Shown here in pieces: positions 48,602 to 58,975 of a stretch of DNA of 64,000 nucleotides; within the stretch, counting starts at the first letter, position 1, and every line of letters begins with the position of its first letter. The notes below the pieces were generated by a model. The model searched no databases. It was not told where the DNA came from and saw nothing but the letters and a program-made list of their open reading frames with translations. Source of the DNA: CAIZGX01 sp044354975 (lineage in GTDB: Bacteria; Bacteroidota; Bacteroidia; Flavobacteriales_D; Sanyastnellaceae); NCBI GenBank assembly GCA_044354975.1, contig JBIKZA010000003.1, forward strand, positions 1 through 64,000, in the 5' to 3' direction. The position numbers and the translations under genes are program-made.

Positions 48602-50881
48602 ATGAAGCAAATAAAGAAGAAAGAGGCGTTAGATTATCACGAGTTAGGGAGGAAAGGGAAGTTAGAAATAGTACCTACGAAGCCATACAGCACACAGCGA
48701 GATTTGGCAATGGCCTATTCTCCTGGAGTTGCTGAACCCGTTAAGGCCATAGCCGCGAATATTGACGATGTATACAAATACACAGGCAAGGGGAATTTAG
48801 TTGCGGTTATATCCAATGGAACAGCTATTCTAGGACTTGGAAATCTAGGTCCGGAGGCGAGTAAACCCGTGATGGAAGGAAAAGGGATGCTCTTCAAAAT
48901 ATTTGCAGATATCGATTCCATTGATATCGAAATGAAGGCCACTGAAGTGGATGATTTCGTAAATACGGTTATCAACATCAGTCCAACTTTCGGCGGAATA
49001 AACTTGGAAGATATTAAAGCTCCTGAGGCATTTGAGATTGAGGAGCGATTGAGAGAAGCGTTGGACATTCCAATTATGCACGACGACCAGCACGGTACAG
49101 CAATTATTTCTAGCGCTGCCCTGTTAAACGCCTTGGAAATTGCCGGAAAGAATTTAAGTGAAATAAAAATAGTAGTGAGTGGAGCCGGCGCAGCTGCGTT
49201 AAGCTGTCTAAACACCATGATTGGCCTAGGCTTGAATCCAGCGAATATTCGTATGTTCGATTCAAAGGGACTCATCAACATTTCGCGTGAAGATATCGAC
49301 CATAGAAAGAGAAGATATGCGGTTGATTCGAATGAGAAGTCCATGGCTGAAGCGTTGATTAATGCAGACGTGTTTTTAGGTCTTTCACAAGGGAATATTG
49401 TTTCTCCAGACATGGTGAAATCAATGGCAAGTAATCCAGTTGTTTTTGCTTTGGCAAATCCAGATCCGGAAATCCCATATGAAGAGGCAATGGCCGCTCG
49501 ACCAGATGTAATTATGGCTACCGGAAGAAGTGATCATCCGAACCAAGTCAATAACGTTCTCGGATTTCCATTTATATTCAGAGGTGCCTTGGATGTTCGC
49601 GCAACGAAAATTAACGACGCCATGAAATTGGCTGCTGTTAAGGCTTTAGCAGATCTTGCCAAATCGACTGTTCCGGAAGAGGTAATGGAAGCATACCATA
49701 TTACTAGCCTTTCCTTCGGAAAAGATTATATTATTCCAAAGCCAAATGACCCACGTTTATTGGTAGCTGTTTCAACAGCCGTGGCAAAGGCAGCCATAGA
49801 AAGTGGAGTTGCTAAAAATCCAATCACAGATTGGGATGCTTACGCAAATGAATTATTAGGTAGAATGGGACGCGACAATGCCCTAACCAGAGGTATTTCA
49901 GCGCGCGCTAGAAAAGATAAAAAACGTGTTGTATTTGCTGAAGGTGATAATCCGAAAATTCTGAAAGCTGCGGAGCAAGCTAAGGATGACGGAATTGCAA
50001 TTCCAATATTATTGGGAGAAGAATCAAAAATACGAGAACTAATTCGTGAGTTTGATTTGGATTTGGCAGAGGTAGAAATTATTGATCCGCGTCTTGATTC
50101 TCACAAAGCAGAACGCGAGAAGTATGGCGAGTTTTTCTATCAAAAGAGAATGCGCAAGGGTATTACCAAAACCGAGGCCACTCGAATCATGCGTGAAAGA
50201 AATTACTTCGGCGCAATGATGGTGGAAACGGGTGTTGCAGACGCAATGATATCGGGAATGACACGCAATTACGCAAAAGTTATTCGTCCCGGATTAGAAA
50301 CCATTGGCACAGCGAAGGACATAAAAACAGTATGCGGAATGTACATTGTTCAAACCCCAAAAGGCCCCATGTTTTTCGCCGATACAACCGTGAATAGAGA
50401 TCCAACGGCCGAACAATTAGTAGATATTACCCTATTGGTGGCAGACGCAGTATCCAAGATGAAAATCGCACCAAGAATTGCGATGTTGAGTTATTCAAAC
50501 TTTGGTTCTTCTCACGGCTCAGATCCAGAGAAAGTAGCCAAAGCAGTTTCAATACTTCATCACAATCATCCACATCTTATTGTAGATGGAGAGATTCAAG
50601 CGAATTTTGCTCTTAATGCCGAGATGAGAAAAGAGAATTTTCCCTTTTCGAAATTGGCAGACTCGAAAGTTAACACACTTATTTTCCCAAACCTTTCTGC
50701 CGGAAATATCAGCTACAAAATTCTTCAAGAAGTTGCAGGAATGGAAGTGATAGGTCCGATTTTATTGGGAATGAAAAGGAGTTATCATATCTTGCAAATG
50801 GGATGCTCTGTGCGAGAAATTGTGAACATGGTTCGTGTTGCAGTGGTTGATGCTCAAGCCAAAGGAACCTTAAACAGATAA
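48602..50881 (+). CDS. maeB: NADP-dependent malic enzyme (malic enzyme-phosphotransacetylase fusion)
   Basis: The 759-residue protein converts malate to pyruvate and CO2 with NADP. The start is ATG 48602 (MKQIKKKEALDYHELGRKGK). Residues 1-420 are the catalytic part: LAMAYSPGVAEPVKAI, IDIEMKATEVDDFVNTVINI, IMHDDQHGTAIISSAALLNALE and the dinucleotide-binding VVSGAGAAALSCLNTM. Residues 430-759 form the phosphotransacetylase-like domain (KKRVVFAEGDNPKILKAAEQA, LSYSNFGSSHGSDPEKV), which in this family is regulatory, not catalytic. It leads an operon with ruvA (1-nt gap) and sprA, a common Bacteroidota arrangement. Confidence 0.95.
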   Translation: MKQIKKKEALDYHELGRKGKLEIVPTKPYSTQRDLAMAYSPGVAEPVKAIAANIDDVYKYTGKGNLVAVISNGTAILGLGNLGPEASKPVMEGKGMLFKIFADIDSIDIEMKATEVDDFVNTVINISPTFGGINLEDIKAPEAFEIEERLREALDIPIMHDDQHGTAIISSAALLNALEIAGKNLSEIKIVVSGAGAAALSCLNTMIGLGLNPANIRMFDSKGLINISREDIDHRKRRYAVDSNEKSMAEALINADVFLGLSQGNIVSPDMVKSMASNPVVFALANPDPEIPYEEAMAARPDVIMATGRSDHPNQVNNVLGFPFIFRGALDVRATKINDAMKLAAVKALADLAKSTVPEEVMEAYHITSLSFGKDYIIPKPNDPRLLVAVSTAVAKAAIESGVAKNPITDWDAYANELLGRMGRDNALTRGISARARKDKKRVVFAEGDNPKILKAAEQAKDDGIAIPILLGEESKIRELIREFDLDLAEVEIIDPRLDSHKAEREKYGEFFYQKRMRKGITKTEATRIMRERNYFGAMMVETGVADAMISGMTRNYAKVIRPGLETIGTAKDIKTVCGMYIVQTPKGPMFFADTTVNRDPTAEQLVDITLLVADAVSKMKIAPRIAMLSYSNFGSSHGSDPEKVAKAVSILHHNHPHLIVDGEIQANFALNAEMRKENFPFSKLADSKVNTLIFPNLSAGNISYKILQEVAGMEVIGPILLGMKRSYHILQMGCSVREIVNMVRVAVVDAQAKGTLNR

Positions 50882-50882
50882 T

Positions 50883-51473
50883 ATGCTATACTCGTTAACA
50901 GGACAACTCATCGAGAAATCACCGGTGCATGTCGTAATCAATTGCAACGGCGTGGGCTATTTTCTAAACATTAGTTTGGCCACCTATTCTGCCCTTCCAA
51001 ACAACGGTGAGGTCATGCTTTACACGCACTTGCATGTAAATGGCAACGACTATTCCTTGGTGCTCTACGGATTTTATTCAGATCAAGAAAAGGAACTGTT
51101 TAAGAAATTGGTTAGTGTAAGCGGTGTTGGTCCGAATACGGCTAGAATGGTGCTTTCAAGTTTGAATGTAAACGAGTTAATTCAAGTAATCGCCAGTAAG
51201 GACCTTCCTTCCTTGAAGAGAATCAAAGGTATTGGTGAAAAAACGGCCGAGAGAATTCTTGTCGATCTTCACAACAAAGTGGGAAAGACCGATGGAACGT
51301 TTGTTGAAAAAGTTGGAGAGCTGCACAATACAACTCGCCAAGATGCGTTAGTGGCACTGTCCCAATTGGGCCTAGACAAAACCAAAACTGAAAAAATGTT
51401 GGATAAAATTCTTCTAACAAATGGCGAATTGCCATTGGAAGATCTTATTAAACAGGTATTGAAACAGATATAG
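50883..51473 (+). CDS. ruvA: Holliday junction branch migration protein RuvA
   Basis: RuvA binds Holliday junctions and loads the RuvB motor. The 196 residues carry an N-terminal OB domain (MLYSLTGQLIEKSPVHVVINCNGVGY), two helix-hairpin-helix motifs (VSGVGPNTARMVLSSL and IKGIGEKTAERILVDL) and a C-terminal RuvB-binding domain (QDALVALSQLGLDKTKTEKML). It is 1 nt after maeB and 4 nt before the sprA start, so translation is likely coupled. There is nothing unusual in its sequence. Confidence 0.96.
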   Translation: MLYSLTGQLIEKSPVHVVINCNGVGYFLNISLATYSALPNNGEVMLYTHLHVNGNDYSLVLYGFYSDQEKELFKKLVSVSGVGPNTARMVLSSLNVNELIQVIASKDLPSLKRIKGIGEKTAERILVDLHNKVGKTDGTFVEKVGELHNTTRQDALVALSQLGLDKTKTEKMLDKILLTNGELPLEDLIKQVLKQI

Positions 51474-51477
51474 CATT

Positions 51478-54400
51478 GTGAAAGAAGTTGTCCTCCGCCT
51501 CCTATCAAGAGCCATTTTCGTAATGGCCCTTTGCGTTTCTGGTTGGTTGGCGTGGGCGAATACATCTGTTCAAACAAGAGTAATTGCTAAATCAAATCAC
51601 AATTTCGTGTTTGCGCCAGATACCGTAACGCCAATTTGGCCGAACGACGACACCCCTTCACCCAGTGAAGGCAGCGGCGGAATTGAAATTCCCCTTCCCG
51701 ATAATATTCATTATTCTATTGAATACAATCCTGAAACGGGTCGTTATGAAGTTATTCAGAAAGTTGGCGACAAGTTCGATTATCGTAGACCCACGACTAT
51801 GGATCGGGAGGATTTTTTAAATTTTCAACTCGATAAAAATGTTTCCAAGTATTGGAACAAAATTAAAGACGACAAGGCTGCAGCGAACAAAGAATTTGCT
51901 CCCGTGATCAAAGTTGGCGGAGACAATTTCGAACATATTTTCGGATCGAATGAAATTGAAATCCGCCCTCAAGGTTCGGCCGAATTAACTTTCGGTTTGA
52001 ATTCTCAACGCACTGAAAACCCTCGCATTCCCGAGCGTCAAAGGAAGAACACCAACTTCAACTTCGATCAGAAAATTCAAATGAACGTCATTGGTAATAT
52101 TGGTACCAAGATGAAATTAAAGGTGAATTACAACACCGAAAGCACCTTCGATTTTGAGAACAACATGAAGGTGGAATACACCGGTGATGAAGACCAAGTC
52201 ATGCGCAAAATTGAACTGGGAACCGTAGCATTGCCGCTTACTGGAAGCTTAATGCCCGGAAGCCTTGGTTTGTTCGGAGCCAAAATTGAAACGCAATGGG
52301 GAAAGCTAAAGAACACCACAATTCTTACTCAACAAAAAGGTGAGCGTAAAGAAATCACTGTTCAAGGCGGTGCGCAAACCACACGTTTTGATATTGCAGC
52401 AGACAATTACGAAGCGAATAGACACTATTTCCTTTCAGGATTCTTTAGGGACAATTATGGCAATGCTTTAGCTTCATTGCCTGTTGTAAATAGCGGTGCG
52501 AATATTACGCGTATTGAAGTTTGGGTCGTGAATCAACAAGCCAACACGCAAGATGTTAGAAACATTATGGCATTTACCGATTTGGGTGAGAACTCCCAAT
52601 ACATGGCTTCAGATTACAATAACTCTTCTCTGATAAGCCCCGGGCAACTTCAAAATCCGGACAATGAAAACAACAACTTGTACAATGTTCTAAGTAATAA
52701 TCAGAACATCTTAGATTTTTCAAATGCCAATGCCGCCATTCAAGCTTTAGGCTATGGAATGCGCCAAGGAATTCATTACGAGCGCGTAGGAAACGCCCGC
52801 AAACTGACCCCTTCCGAATACAGCTACAACGCACGTCTAGGATTCCTTTCGTTGAAGCAGTCACTGAATAATGCCGAGGTTTTGGGGGTGTCGTACGAGT
52901 ACACCTTGAACGGACAAACCTATCAGGTAGGTACACTTTCACAAGATGGAATTGCAGCACCACAAGCCTTAATGTTGAAGATGCTAAAGTCTTCAATCAC
53001 CTTGGTGAAACTAACGAATGGCGACCCTTCTCCGCTTTGGGTTAACATGATGAAGAACGTCTACAATCTCGAATCATTCGGAATTTCTCCAGAAAATTTC
53101 AGGTTAGAAGTTTGGTACAACAACCCAGCAACGGGCGTAAACATGAATTACATTCCACGAGAGCCGCTAAGTGGAAAGCTATTGCTTCAAGTCATGAATC
53201 TCGATAGAATTGATGCGCAACAAATGCCCGGGAGCGACGGATTCTTTGACTTTGTTCCGAACGCCTCAACGTCGGGTGGACTTATTGACGCTTCAACAGG
53301 AAGGGTGTTCTTTCCAGTGGTTGAGCCCTTTGGTTCGCATTTGTCTGATCAGATTTATGCTGGTTTAGGAAATACCCCCCAAGCTGCACAAGTTGTTTCA
53401 CAAGTTGTTTTTCAAGCACTTTACGATTCAACAAAGACAGCTGCACAAATTGGTTTTCCTCAACTGAATCGATTCAGAATTAAAGGAGAATATCAAAGTG
53501 CTTCGGGCTCTGAAATTTCACTTAATGCGCTGAACGTTCCCCAAGGTGCGGTTACCGTTACGGCCGGAGGTATGAGACTCGTTGAAGGAACAGATTTCAC
53601 CGTGAATTATAATTTGGGAAAAGTTACCATCCTCAATGAAAGCATCATGAGTTCTGGACAACCGATAAAGGTTGCTGTAGAAAGTAACTCCATGTTTAAT
53701 CTCCAATACAAGACTTTATTAGGAAGCCGATTCGATTATAAGTTTTCTGATAATCTCGCAATGGGAGCGACAATCATGAATTTGAAAGAAAGACCGCTTA
53801 CTCAAAAGGTAAATGCAGGAGACGATCCTGTAAACAACGCCATGATGGGTTTCGATATGAATTTTCAAAAAGAAGTTCCAATCATAACAAAATGGATTGA
53901 TCGTATTCCCGGAATTCAAACCAAAGAAAAATCAACAGTAACGTTTAGTCTTGAAGCAGCAAAAATTTTCCCGGGTCACTCACGGGCTATTTCAAAAGAT
54001 GGAAATGCATACGTCGATGATTTCGAAGGAAGTCAGAGCGTCATAGATCTTCGTTCGTTAAATCAATGGTTCCTTGCGTCAACGCCGAAATTGCAATCGA
54101 CTCTTTTTCCTGAAGGAGATTTCGAAGACAGCCTAGTTTATGGCGCGAATCGAGCGCAATTATCTTGGTACATTATTGACCCGCTATTTTACAGAAACAG
54201 TTCATACACACCACCCAATATCTCTGCAGATATACAAAGTGATCACCGCATGCGTGAGGTGTTGGAATCTGAAGTTTTCCCCAATAGACAATTGCCCTCG
54301 GGCACACCACCCAATATTACGTGCTTAGATTTAACCTACTACCCAGAGGAAAGGGGTATGTATAATTATGAATTACCGAATGGTTATTCGGGACGAACGT

Positions 54401-57400
54401 CCGGATTGAATGACAGCGGAACATTGAAAGATCCATCATCGAGATGGGGCGGAATTCAGCGGGCATTAACAACTACGGATTTCGAAACTTCGAACGTGCA
54501 ATTCATACAGTTTTGGGTAATGGATCCATTTCACGAAGATTCGGAAAACATCCAGGGAGGTGACCTTTACTTCAATTTAGGAAATGTTTCTGAAGACATC
54601 ATGAACGACTCTTACATGAGTTTCGAAAATGGATTTCCCTCGGCAAATAACGATCTCCCTATTGAGCAAGGAACATGGGGTAACTATCCCTCACCTACGA
54701 CTTTCAACGTGGTAAACGCATTTGATTACACCTCTGGAAATTACGAGCAACAAGATATTGGTTTAGATGGTTTGAATTCAACGGCGGAACAAGCCTATTT
54801 TGCGAACTGGTTACTTCAGTTGCAAGGGTTTTTAACTCCCGATGCCTATGCCAAATATCAGCAGGATCCCTCAGCAGATAATTTTAGTTATTTCAGAAGT
54901 TCGCAGGCTGATGCAGCTAACTTGAACACCGTAGAGCGCTACAAAAATTTCAATCGATACGAAGGCAACTCAAACACCAATACACCCGACGGATATCCCA
55001 TTGCAGCCACTACTATTCCGAATTCGGAAGACATAAACCAAGATATAACACTCAACACAATTGAAAGTTATTTTCAGTACAAAGTAAGTCTTCGTCCAAA
55101 TGATTTAGGCGATGCTAATTTGGGAAGAAATTACATCACAGATACCTTCGTTACAACGAAAACAACAGCGAACAACGAAGAGCGTCAAATTCGCTGGTAC
55201 CAATTCAAAATTCCAATCAAGGAATATGAGAAGCGTGTGGGAAGTATTCCTGATTTCCGGTCCATTCGATACATTCGAATGTTCTTGAAAGGTTGGGAAG
55301 AGCCGGTTACTTTGCGTTTTGCACGCTTGGAATTGGTTCGTGGTGAATGGAGGAAATACGATAACACATTAGCAGGAAATCAAGAACAAGAAATAAACGA
55401 CGATCCGGAAACAACCTTCAACATTGCCGCAGTGAACATTGAAGAAAATGGAAATCGAGAGCCTGTTCCTTACGCTGTTCCTCCCGGAATTATTCGCGAA
55501 CAAGACGTAGCTTCTGCCAACTTAAGAAATTTGAATGAGCAGTCATTGTCATTAAGCGTTTGCAATTTGAAAGATGGAGACGCACGTGCCACATACAAAA
55601 ATGTGAAGTATGATTTGCGCCAATACAAACGCCTTCGCATGTTCGCTCACGCGGAAGCCGCGGGCATTCAATCAGAATTAAAAGATAACGATGTTTCCGT
55701 ATTCATTCGCTTAGGTTCCGACTTCGATGAGAACTATTACGAGTATGAAGTTCCAATGAGTGTAACACCTTGGTACACCAACAATGACGACGAAATTTGG
55801 CCTGCGGAAAACAACTTTGATATTAAACTTTCCGATTTACAAAACCTAAAGATTAATCGTCCTTCTTCAACTTCTGTATTGTCTGTTGTAGACACTATTC
55901 TAGACAACAACGTTCACCTTTCGGTAAAAGGAAATCCGAACTTGGCCAATATCACAACCATGATGATTGGTATTCGAAACCCCGATAAGGACACCAATCC
56001 TTTTGGTGTAATAGACGATGGAAGAGGGAAATGCGCAACCGTTTGGGTTAATGAATTACGCCTTTCTGAGTTCGATGAAAAATCGGGATCAGCGGCTATT
56101 GCGAGATTGACTGCGCAATTGGCAGATTTTGGAAACGTGGCGGTGTCGGGAAATATAAGCACTCCCGGCTGGGGCGCAATAGAGCAAAGAGTTCAGCAAA
56201 GACAACAGGAAACAAAGATGGGGCTCGATGCAAGTAGCACGTTGCAACTTGGTAAGTTCTTCCCGAAAGATTGGGGTGTGCAATTGCCAATGTATTTAGG
56301 GTTTTCAGAAAATGTACAAACGCCAAGGTATAGTCCTCTTCAACCAGATATTCAAATGACGGATTTACCGACACTGAATAAACCTTTGAAACAGAAATCA
56401 CAAACATATACTAAGCGTAGAAGTATCAATTTCACCAATGTGAAAATTGCTCCTAAAAAAGGAGCCGCCGCAGATAAGGGTGTGGGTCTACCAAGTGCTG
56501 AAGATAAAGGGAAGCCAGGAACGCAGGCTGCACCAGCAAGCACCGACAAGCCAAAGTTTTATGGAGTAGATAATTTCTCTGTTTCATACGCCTACAATGA
56601 AACATACTTCCGTGATATCAATACCGATTGGCGTTTGCAAAAACAATATCAAGGAGCCTTCGACTATAGCTTCACGAATAAACCAAAAGAGTTCAAACCG
56701 TTAGCAAATTTCCCAGTCATTAAAACTTCGAAATATCTGAAGTGGCTGAAGGAATTCAACTTCTATGCTGGAATCAAACAACTGAGCTTCAGAACTGAAA
56801 TGAATCGCTCGTATGAAACCAGTCGCATTCGAAACAACTCTTTGGAATTAACCGGCATTTATAGCGACATGCTCATTCAAACGCAAGCTCAAAAGAATTG
56901 GAATTGGACTAGAAACTATTCCATGAAATATGACTTGACCAAGAATCTGAAAACCGATTTCACCGCGAGCAATATTGCGCTGGTAGGTGAACCGCGTGGT
57001 GTAATAAATAAGAACGATGTTGATTGGTACGAGTCCTACAAAGATTCAGTTTGGAGTAATATTCAACATTTCGGAGAAACAACAACCTACAATCACAACG
57101 TAGGAGTGACTTATAAACTACCGTTAGATAAATTTCCTTTATTGAACTTTATGAGCGCAGATGCGCGATACGGAGGAACATTCAGATGGGATCGCGCGCC
57201 CTTCACTCAGGATACACTCGGAAATACCATTCAGAACAGCAGACAAATTCAACTCAATGCACAAGGGAATTTCGAAACCTTGTACAACAACGTCCCTCGT
57301 TTGAAGCAAGCTTTAACCGGAAAAAAACCTGATGCAGGTAAAAAAGATGCTGGAAAGAAAGATGATCCATCGAATAAAGATGGCTTTGGAGATGATCTAA

Positions 57401-58902
57401 AGAAGAAGACAGAGAAGAAAGAAAAAGTAGATCCGTTAGATGTAGCTCTTCGATTCATTATGATGGTTCGCACAGTGAATGGAAGCTACACAAAGAATGA
57501 AGGACTGTCGCTTCCGGGATATGCCAATAGTACTAGTATTCTCGGATTCGATGATCAGTTCGATGGCCCAGGTGTCGGATTCCTCGTGGGACAGCAGAAT
57601 ACAGATTTAATGGGCAATCCTACGGGACGCAATTTTGCTACAGATGCCGCAAGCAACGACTGGTTGGTGCAACGTCAATCTTTGAATATTCAATACAACG
57701 AAACATTCACAGAAACATGGAATGCGAAAATGAACTTAGAACCGTTCCGTTATTTCAAGGTTGAACTTTCAGCTACTCGACAAGAAGGAAAAAATTACAA
57801 TTCGTTTTTTAGGTATGACCCAACCATTGACGATTACACGTTCCAATCACCAATGGAAACAGGAAATTTCTCGGCATCTTTAATAACTTGGAATACTGCG
57901 TTTGTTAAGGACGACAAAGAGAACAACTATGCGAGTCCAATTTTCGATCAACTCTTAGCGAATAGAAAGGAAATATCTAGCCGCTTGAACAATGAGACGT
58001 ACCAACTAGCAAATCCGAATGACTCTGGATACTATGAAGGTTTCGGATCACTTTCTCAAAATGTAATTATCCCTTCATTCATTGCGGCTTATACAGGTCG
58101 ATCAACAAGTGAAGTAGCATTGAATCCATTTGCAACCAAGGCGCAGCCAAACTGGAAAATCACGTATGACGGGTTAACCAAATTGCCTGCAGTGAAGAAG
58201 TATTTCAAACAGTTCAATGTCACTCATAATTATCGTTCTACTGCTACCGCTTCTTATGTAACAAACTTGAAGTATGAAGAGTTTAATAATCTTCCCACAG
58301 GCATTGATCAAAGCTCAGAACAGAATTTCATTTCTCAACAACAAATAGGTACTGTAACTCTTACAGAATCCATGTCTCCTTTGGTGGGATTCGATATGAC
58401 ACTGAAGACAAAGAAAGTGAACGATCCGCTAATAAAATTGGAGTACAAGCGCGACCGTACCATTGCTTTAGGAATGGCGAATTATCAGATCACAGAAACG
58501 AAGAGCAATAGCTTTGTCATTGGTTTGGGATATAAAATCACCGAAGTTCCTAATCCGTTCGGAAGAAAAAAAGGAAGTAAACTTCCAGTGAAATTACTTG
58601 AAAAATCAACGTTGAATTTGCGTGTCGATTTCACCATTCGCGACAACTTTACCTTAATCAGAAAAATTGAAGAACAGCAAAATCAGGTTACAGCTGGACA
58701 AACGTTGTTTAGTGTTAAATCGAGCGCTGACATGGCAATTAGCGACAAGCTAACTCTTCGTTTCTTCTACGATCATCAAATTAACAAACCGGCAATTTCG
58801 ACAAGTTTCCAAACGTCGAACATTACCACCGGACTTGCCATTCGATTTACTTTAAATGGTTCGGGCGGCTCGAACACTGCCCAACCCCAAGGTGGACAAT
58901 AA
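51478..58902 (+). CDS. sprA: Type IX secretion translocon protein SprA (Sov)
   Basis: SprA is the giant outer-membrane barrel through which T9SS cargo leaves the cell, and is needed for gliding in flavobacteria. The protein has 2474 residues, the family length, and starts at GTG 51478, four nucleotides after ruvA, with a signal peptide (VLRLLSRAIFVMALCVSGWLAWA). The N-terminal motif ITVKVGGDNFEHIFGSNEIEIRPQGSAELTFG-like text (residues 130-180) and the later VYVDDFEGSQSVIDLRS are family hallmarks. Two charged low-complexity linkers lie near residues 1657-1690 and 1948-1985. A 12-nt periodic patch at 53389-53425 encodes QAAQVVSQVVFQA. Confidence 0.96.
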   Translation: MKEVVLRLLSRAIFVMALCVSGWLAWANTSVQTRVIAKSNHNFVFAPDTVTPIWPNDDTPSPSEGSGGIEIPLPDNIHYSIEYNPETGRYEVIQKVGDKFDYRRPTTMDREDFLNFQLDKNVSKYWNKIKDDKAAANKEFAPVIKVGGDNFEHIFGSNEIEIRPQGSAELTFGLNSQRTENPRIPERQRKNTNFNFDQKIQMNVIGNIGTKMKLKVNYNTESTFDFENNMKVEYTGDEDQVMRKIELGTVALPLTGSLMPGSLGLFGAKIETQWGKLKNTTILTQQKGERKEITVQGGAQTTRFDIAADNYEANRHYFLSGFFRDNYGNALASLPVVNSGANITRIEVWVVNQQANTQDVRNIMAFTDLGENSQYMASDYNNSSLISPGQLQNPDNENNNLYNVLSNNQNILDFSNANAAIQALGYGMRQGIHYERVGNARKLTPSEYSYNARLGFLSLKQSLNNAEVLGVSYEYTLNGQTYQVGTLSQDGIAAPQALMLKMLKSSITLVKLTNGDPSPLWVNMMKNVYNLESFGISPENFRLEVWYNNPATGVNMNYIPREPLSGKLLLQVMNLDRIDAQQMPGSDGFFDFVPNASTSGGLIDASTGRVFFPVVEPFGSHLSDQIYAGLGNTPQAAQVVSQVVFQALYDSTKTAAQIGFPQLNRFRIKGEYQSASGSEISLNALNVPQGAVTVTAGGMRLVEGTDFTVNYNLGKVTILNESIMSSGQPIKVAVESNSMFNLQYKTLLGSRFDYKFSDNLAMGATIMNLKERPLTQKVNAGDDPVNNAMMGFDMNFQKEVPIITKWIDRIPGIQTKEKSTVTFSLEAAKIFPGHSRAISKDGNAYVDDFEGSQSVIDLRSLNQWFLASTPKLQSTLFPEGDFEDSLVYGANRAQLSWYIIDPLFYRNSSYTPPNISADIQSDHRMREVLESEVFPNRQLPSGTPPNITCLDLTYYPEERGMYNYELPNGYSGRTSGLNDSGTLKDPSSRWGGIQRALTTTDFETSNVQFIQFWVMDPFHEDSENIQGGDLYFNLGNVSEDIMNDSYMSFENGFPSANNDLPIEQGTWGNYPSPTTFNVVNAFDYTSGNYEQQDIGLDGLNSTAEQAYFANWLLQLQGFLTPDAYAKYQQDPSADNFSYFRSSQADAANLNTVERYKNFNRYEGNSNTNTPDGYPIAATTIPNSEDINQDITLNTIESYFQYKVSLRPNDLGDANLGRNYITDTFVTTKTTANNEERQIRWYQFKIPIKEYEKRVGSIPDFRSIRYIRMFLKGWEEPVTLRFARLELVRGEWRKYDNTLAGNQEQEINDDPETTFNIAAVNIEENGNREPVPYAVPPGIIREQDVASANLRNLNEQSLSLSVCNLKDGDARATYKNVKYDLRQYKRLRMFAHAEAAGIQSELKDNDVSVFIRLGSDFDENYYEYEVPMSVTPWYTNNDDEIWPAENNFDIKLSDLQNLKINRPSSTSVLSVVDTILDNNVHLSVKGNPNLANITTMMIGIRNPDKDTNPFGVIDDGRGKCATVWVNELRLSEFDEKSGSAAIARLTAQLADFGNVAVSGNISTPGWGAIEQRVQQRQQETKMGLDASSTLQLGKFFPKDWGVQLPMYLGFSENVQTPRYSPLQPDIQMTDLPTLNKPLKQKSQTYTKRRSINFTNVKIAPKKGAAADKGVGLPSAEDKGKPGTQAAPASTDKPKFYGVDNFSVSYAYNETYFRDINTDWRLQKQYQGAFDYSFTNKPKEFKPLANFPVIKTSKYLKWLKEFNFYAGIKQLSFRTEMNRSYETSRIRNNSLELTGIYSDMLIQTQAQKNWNWTRNYSMKYDLTKNLKTDFTASNIALVGEPRGVINKNDVDWYESYKDSVWSNIQHFGETTTYNHNVGVTYKLPLDKFPLLNFMSADARYGGTFRWDRAPFTQDTLGNTIQNSRQIQLNAQGNFETLYNNVPRLKQALTGKKPDAGKKDAGKKDDPSNKDGFGDDLKKKTEKKEKVDPLDVALRFIMMVRTVNGSYTKNEGLSLPGYANSTSILGFDDQFDGPGVGFLVGQQNTDLMGNPTGRNFATDAASNDWLVQRQSLNIQYNETFTETWNAKMNLEPFRYFKVELSATRQEGKNYNSFFRYDPTIDDYTFQSPMETGNFSASLITWNTAFVKDDKENNYASPIFDQLLANRKEISSRLNNETYQLANPNDSGYYEGFGSLSQNVIIPSFIAAYTGRSTSEVALNPFATKAQPNWKITYDGLTKLPAVKKYFKQFNVTHNYRSTATASYVTNLKYEEFNNLPTGIDQSSEQNFISQQQIGTVTLTESMSPLVGFDMTLKTKKVNDPLIKLEYKRDRTIALGMANYQITETKSNSFVIGLGYKITEVPNPFGRKKGSKLPVKLLEKSTLNLRVDFTIRDNFTLIRKIEEQQNQVTAGQTLFSVKSSADMAISDKLTLRFFYDHQINKPAISTSFQTSNITTGLAIRFTLNGSGGSNTAQPQGGQ

Positions 58903-58947
58903 TTTTGGGTTTCATTATCACATTAAACTTTTGTGTTTTTTATCAGT

Positions 58948-58970
58948 CTTAACATTAAATTTGTGTTAAG
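58948..58970 (+). promoter_or_regulatory. Promoter of the VTC gene with the -7 box in the loop of an inverted repeat
   Basis: CTTAACA (58948-58954) and TGTTAAG (58964-58970) are a perfect 7-bp inverted repeat. The loop contains TAAATTTG (58956-58963), an exact -7 match, with a TTG at 58931-58933 (22-nt spacer). A regulator bound here would block the promoter. Confidence 0.45.
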
Positions 58971-58975
58971 TTCGT

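Noticed and set aside
48715..49413. Long antisense open frame inside maeB
   Set aside because: It is a shadow of the maeB frame with biased composition and no family resemblance.
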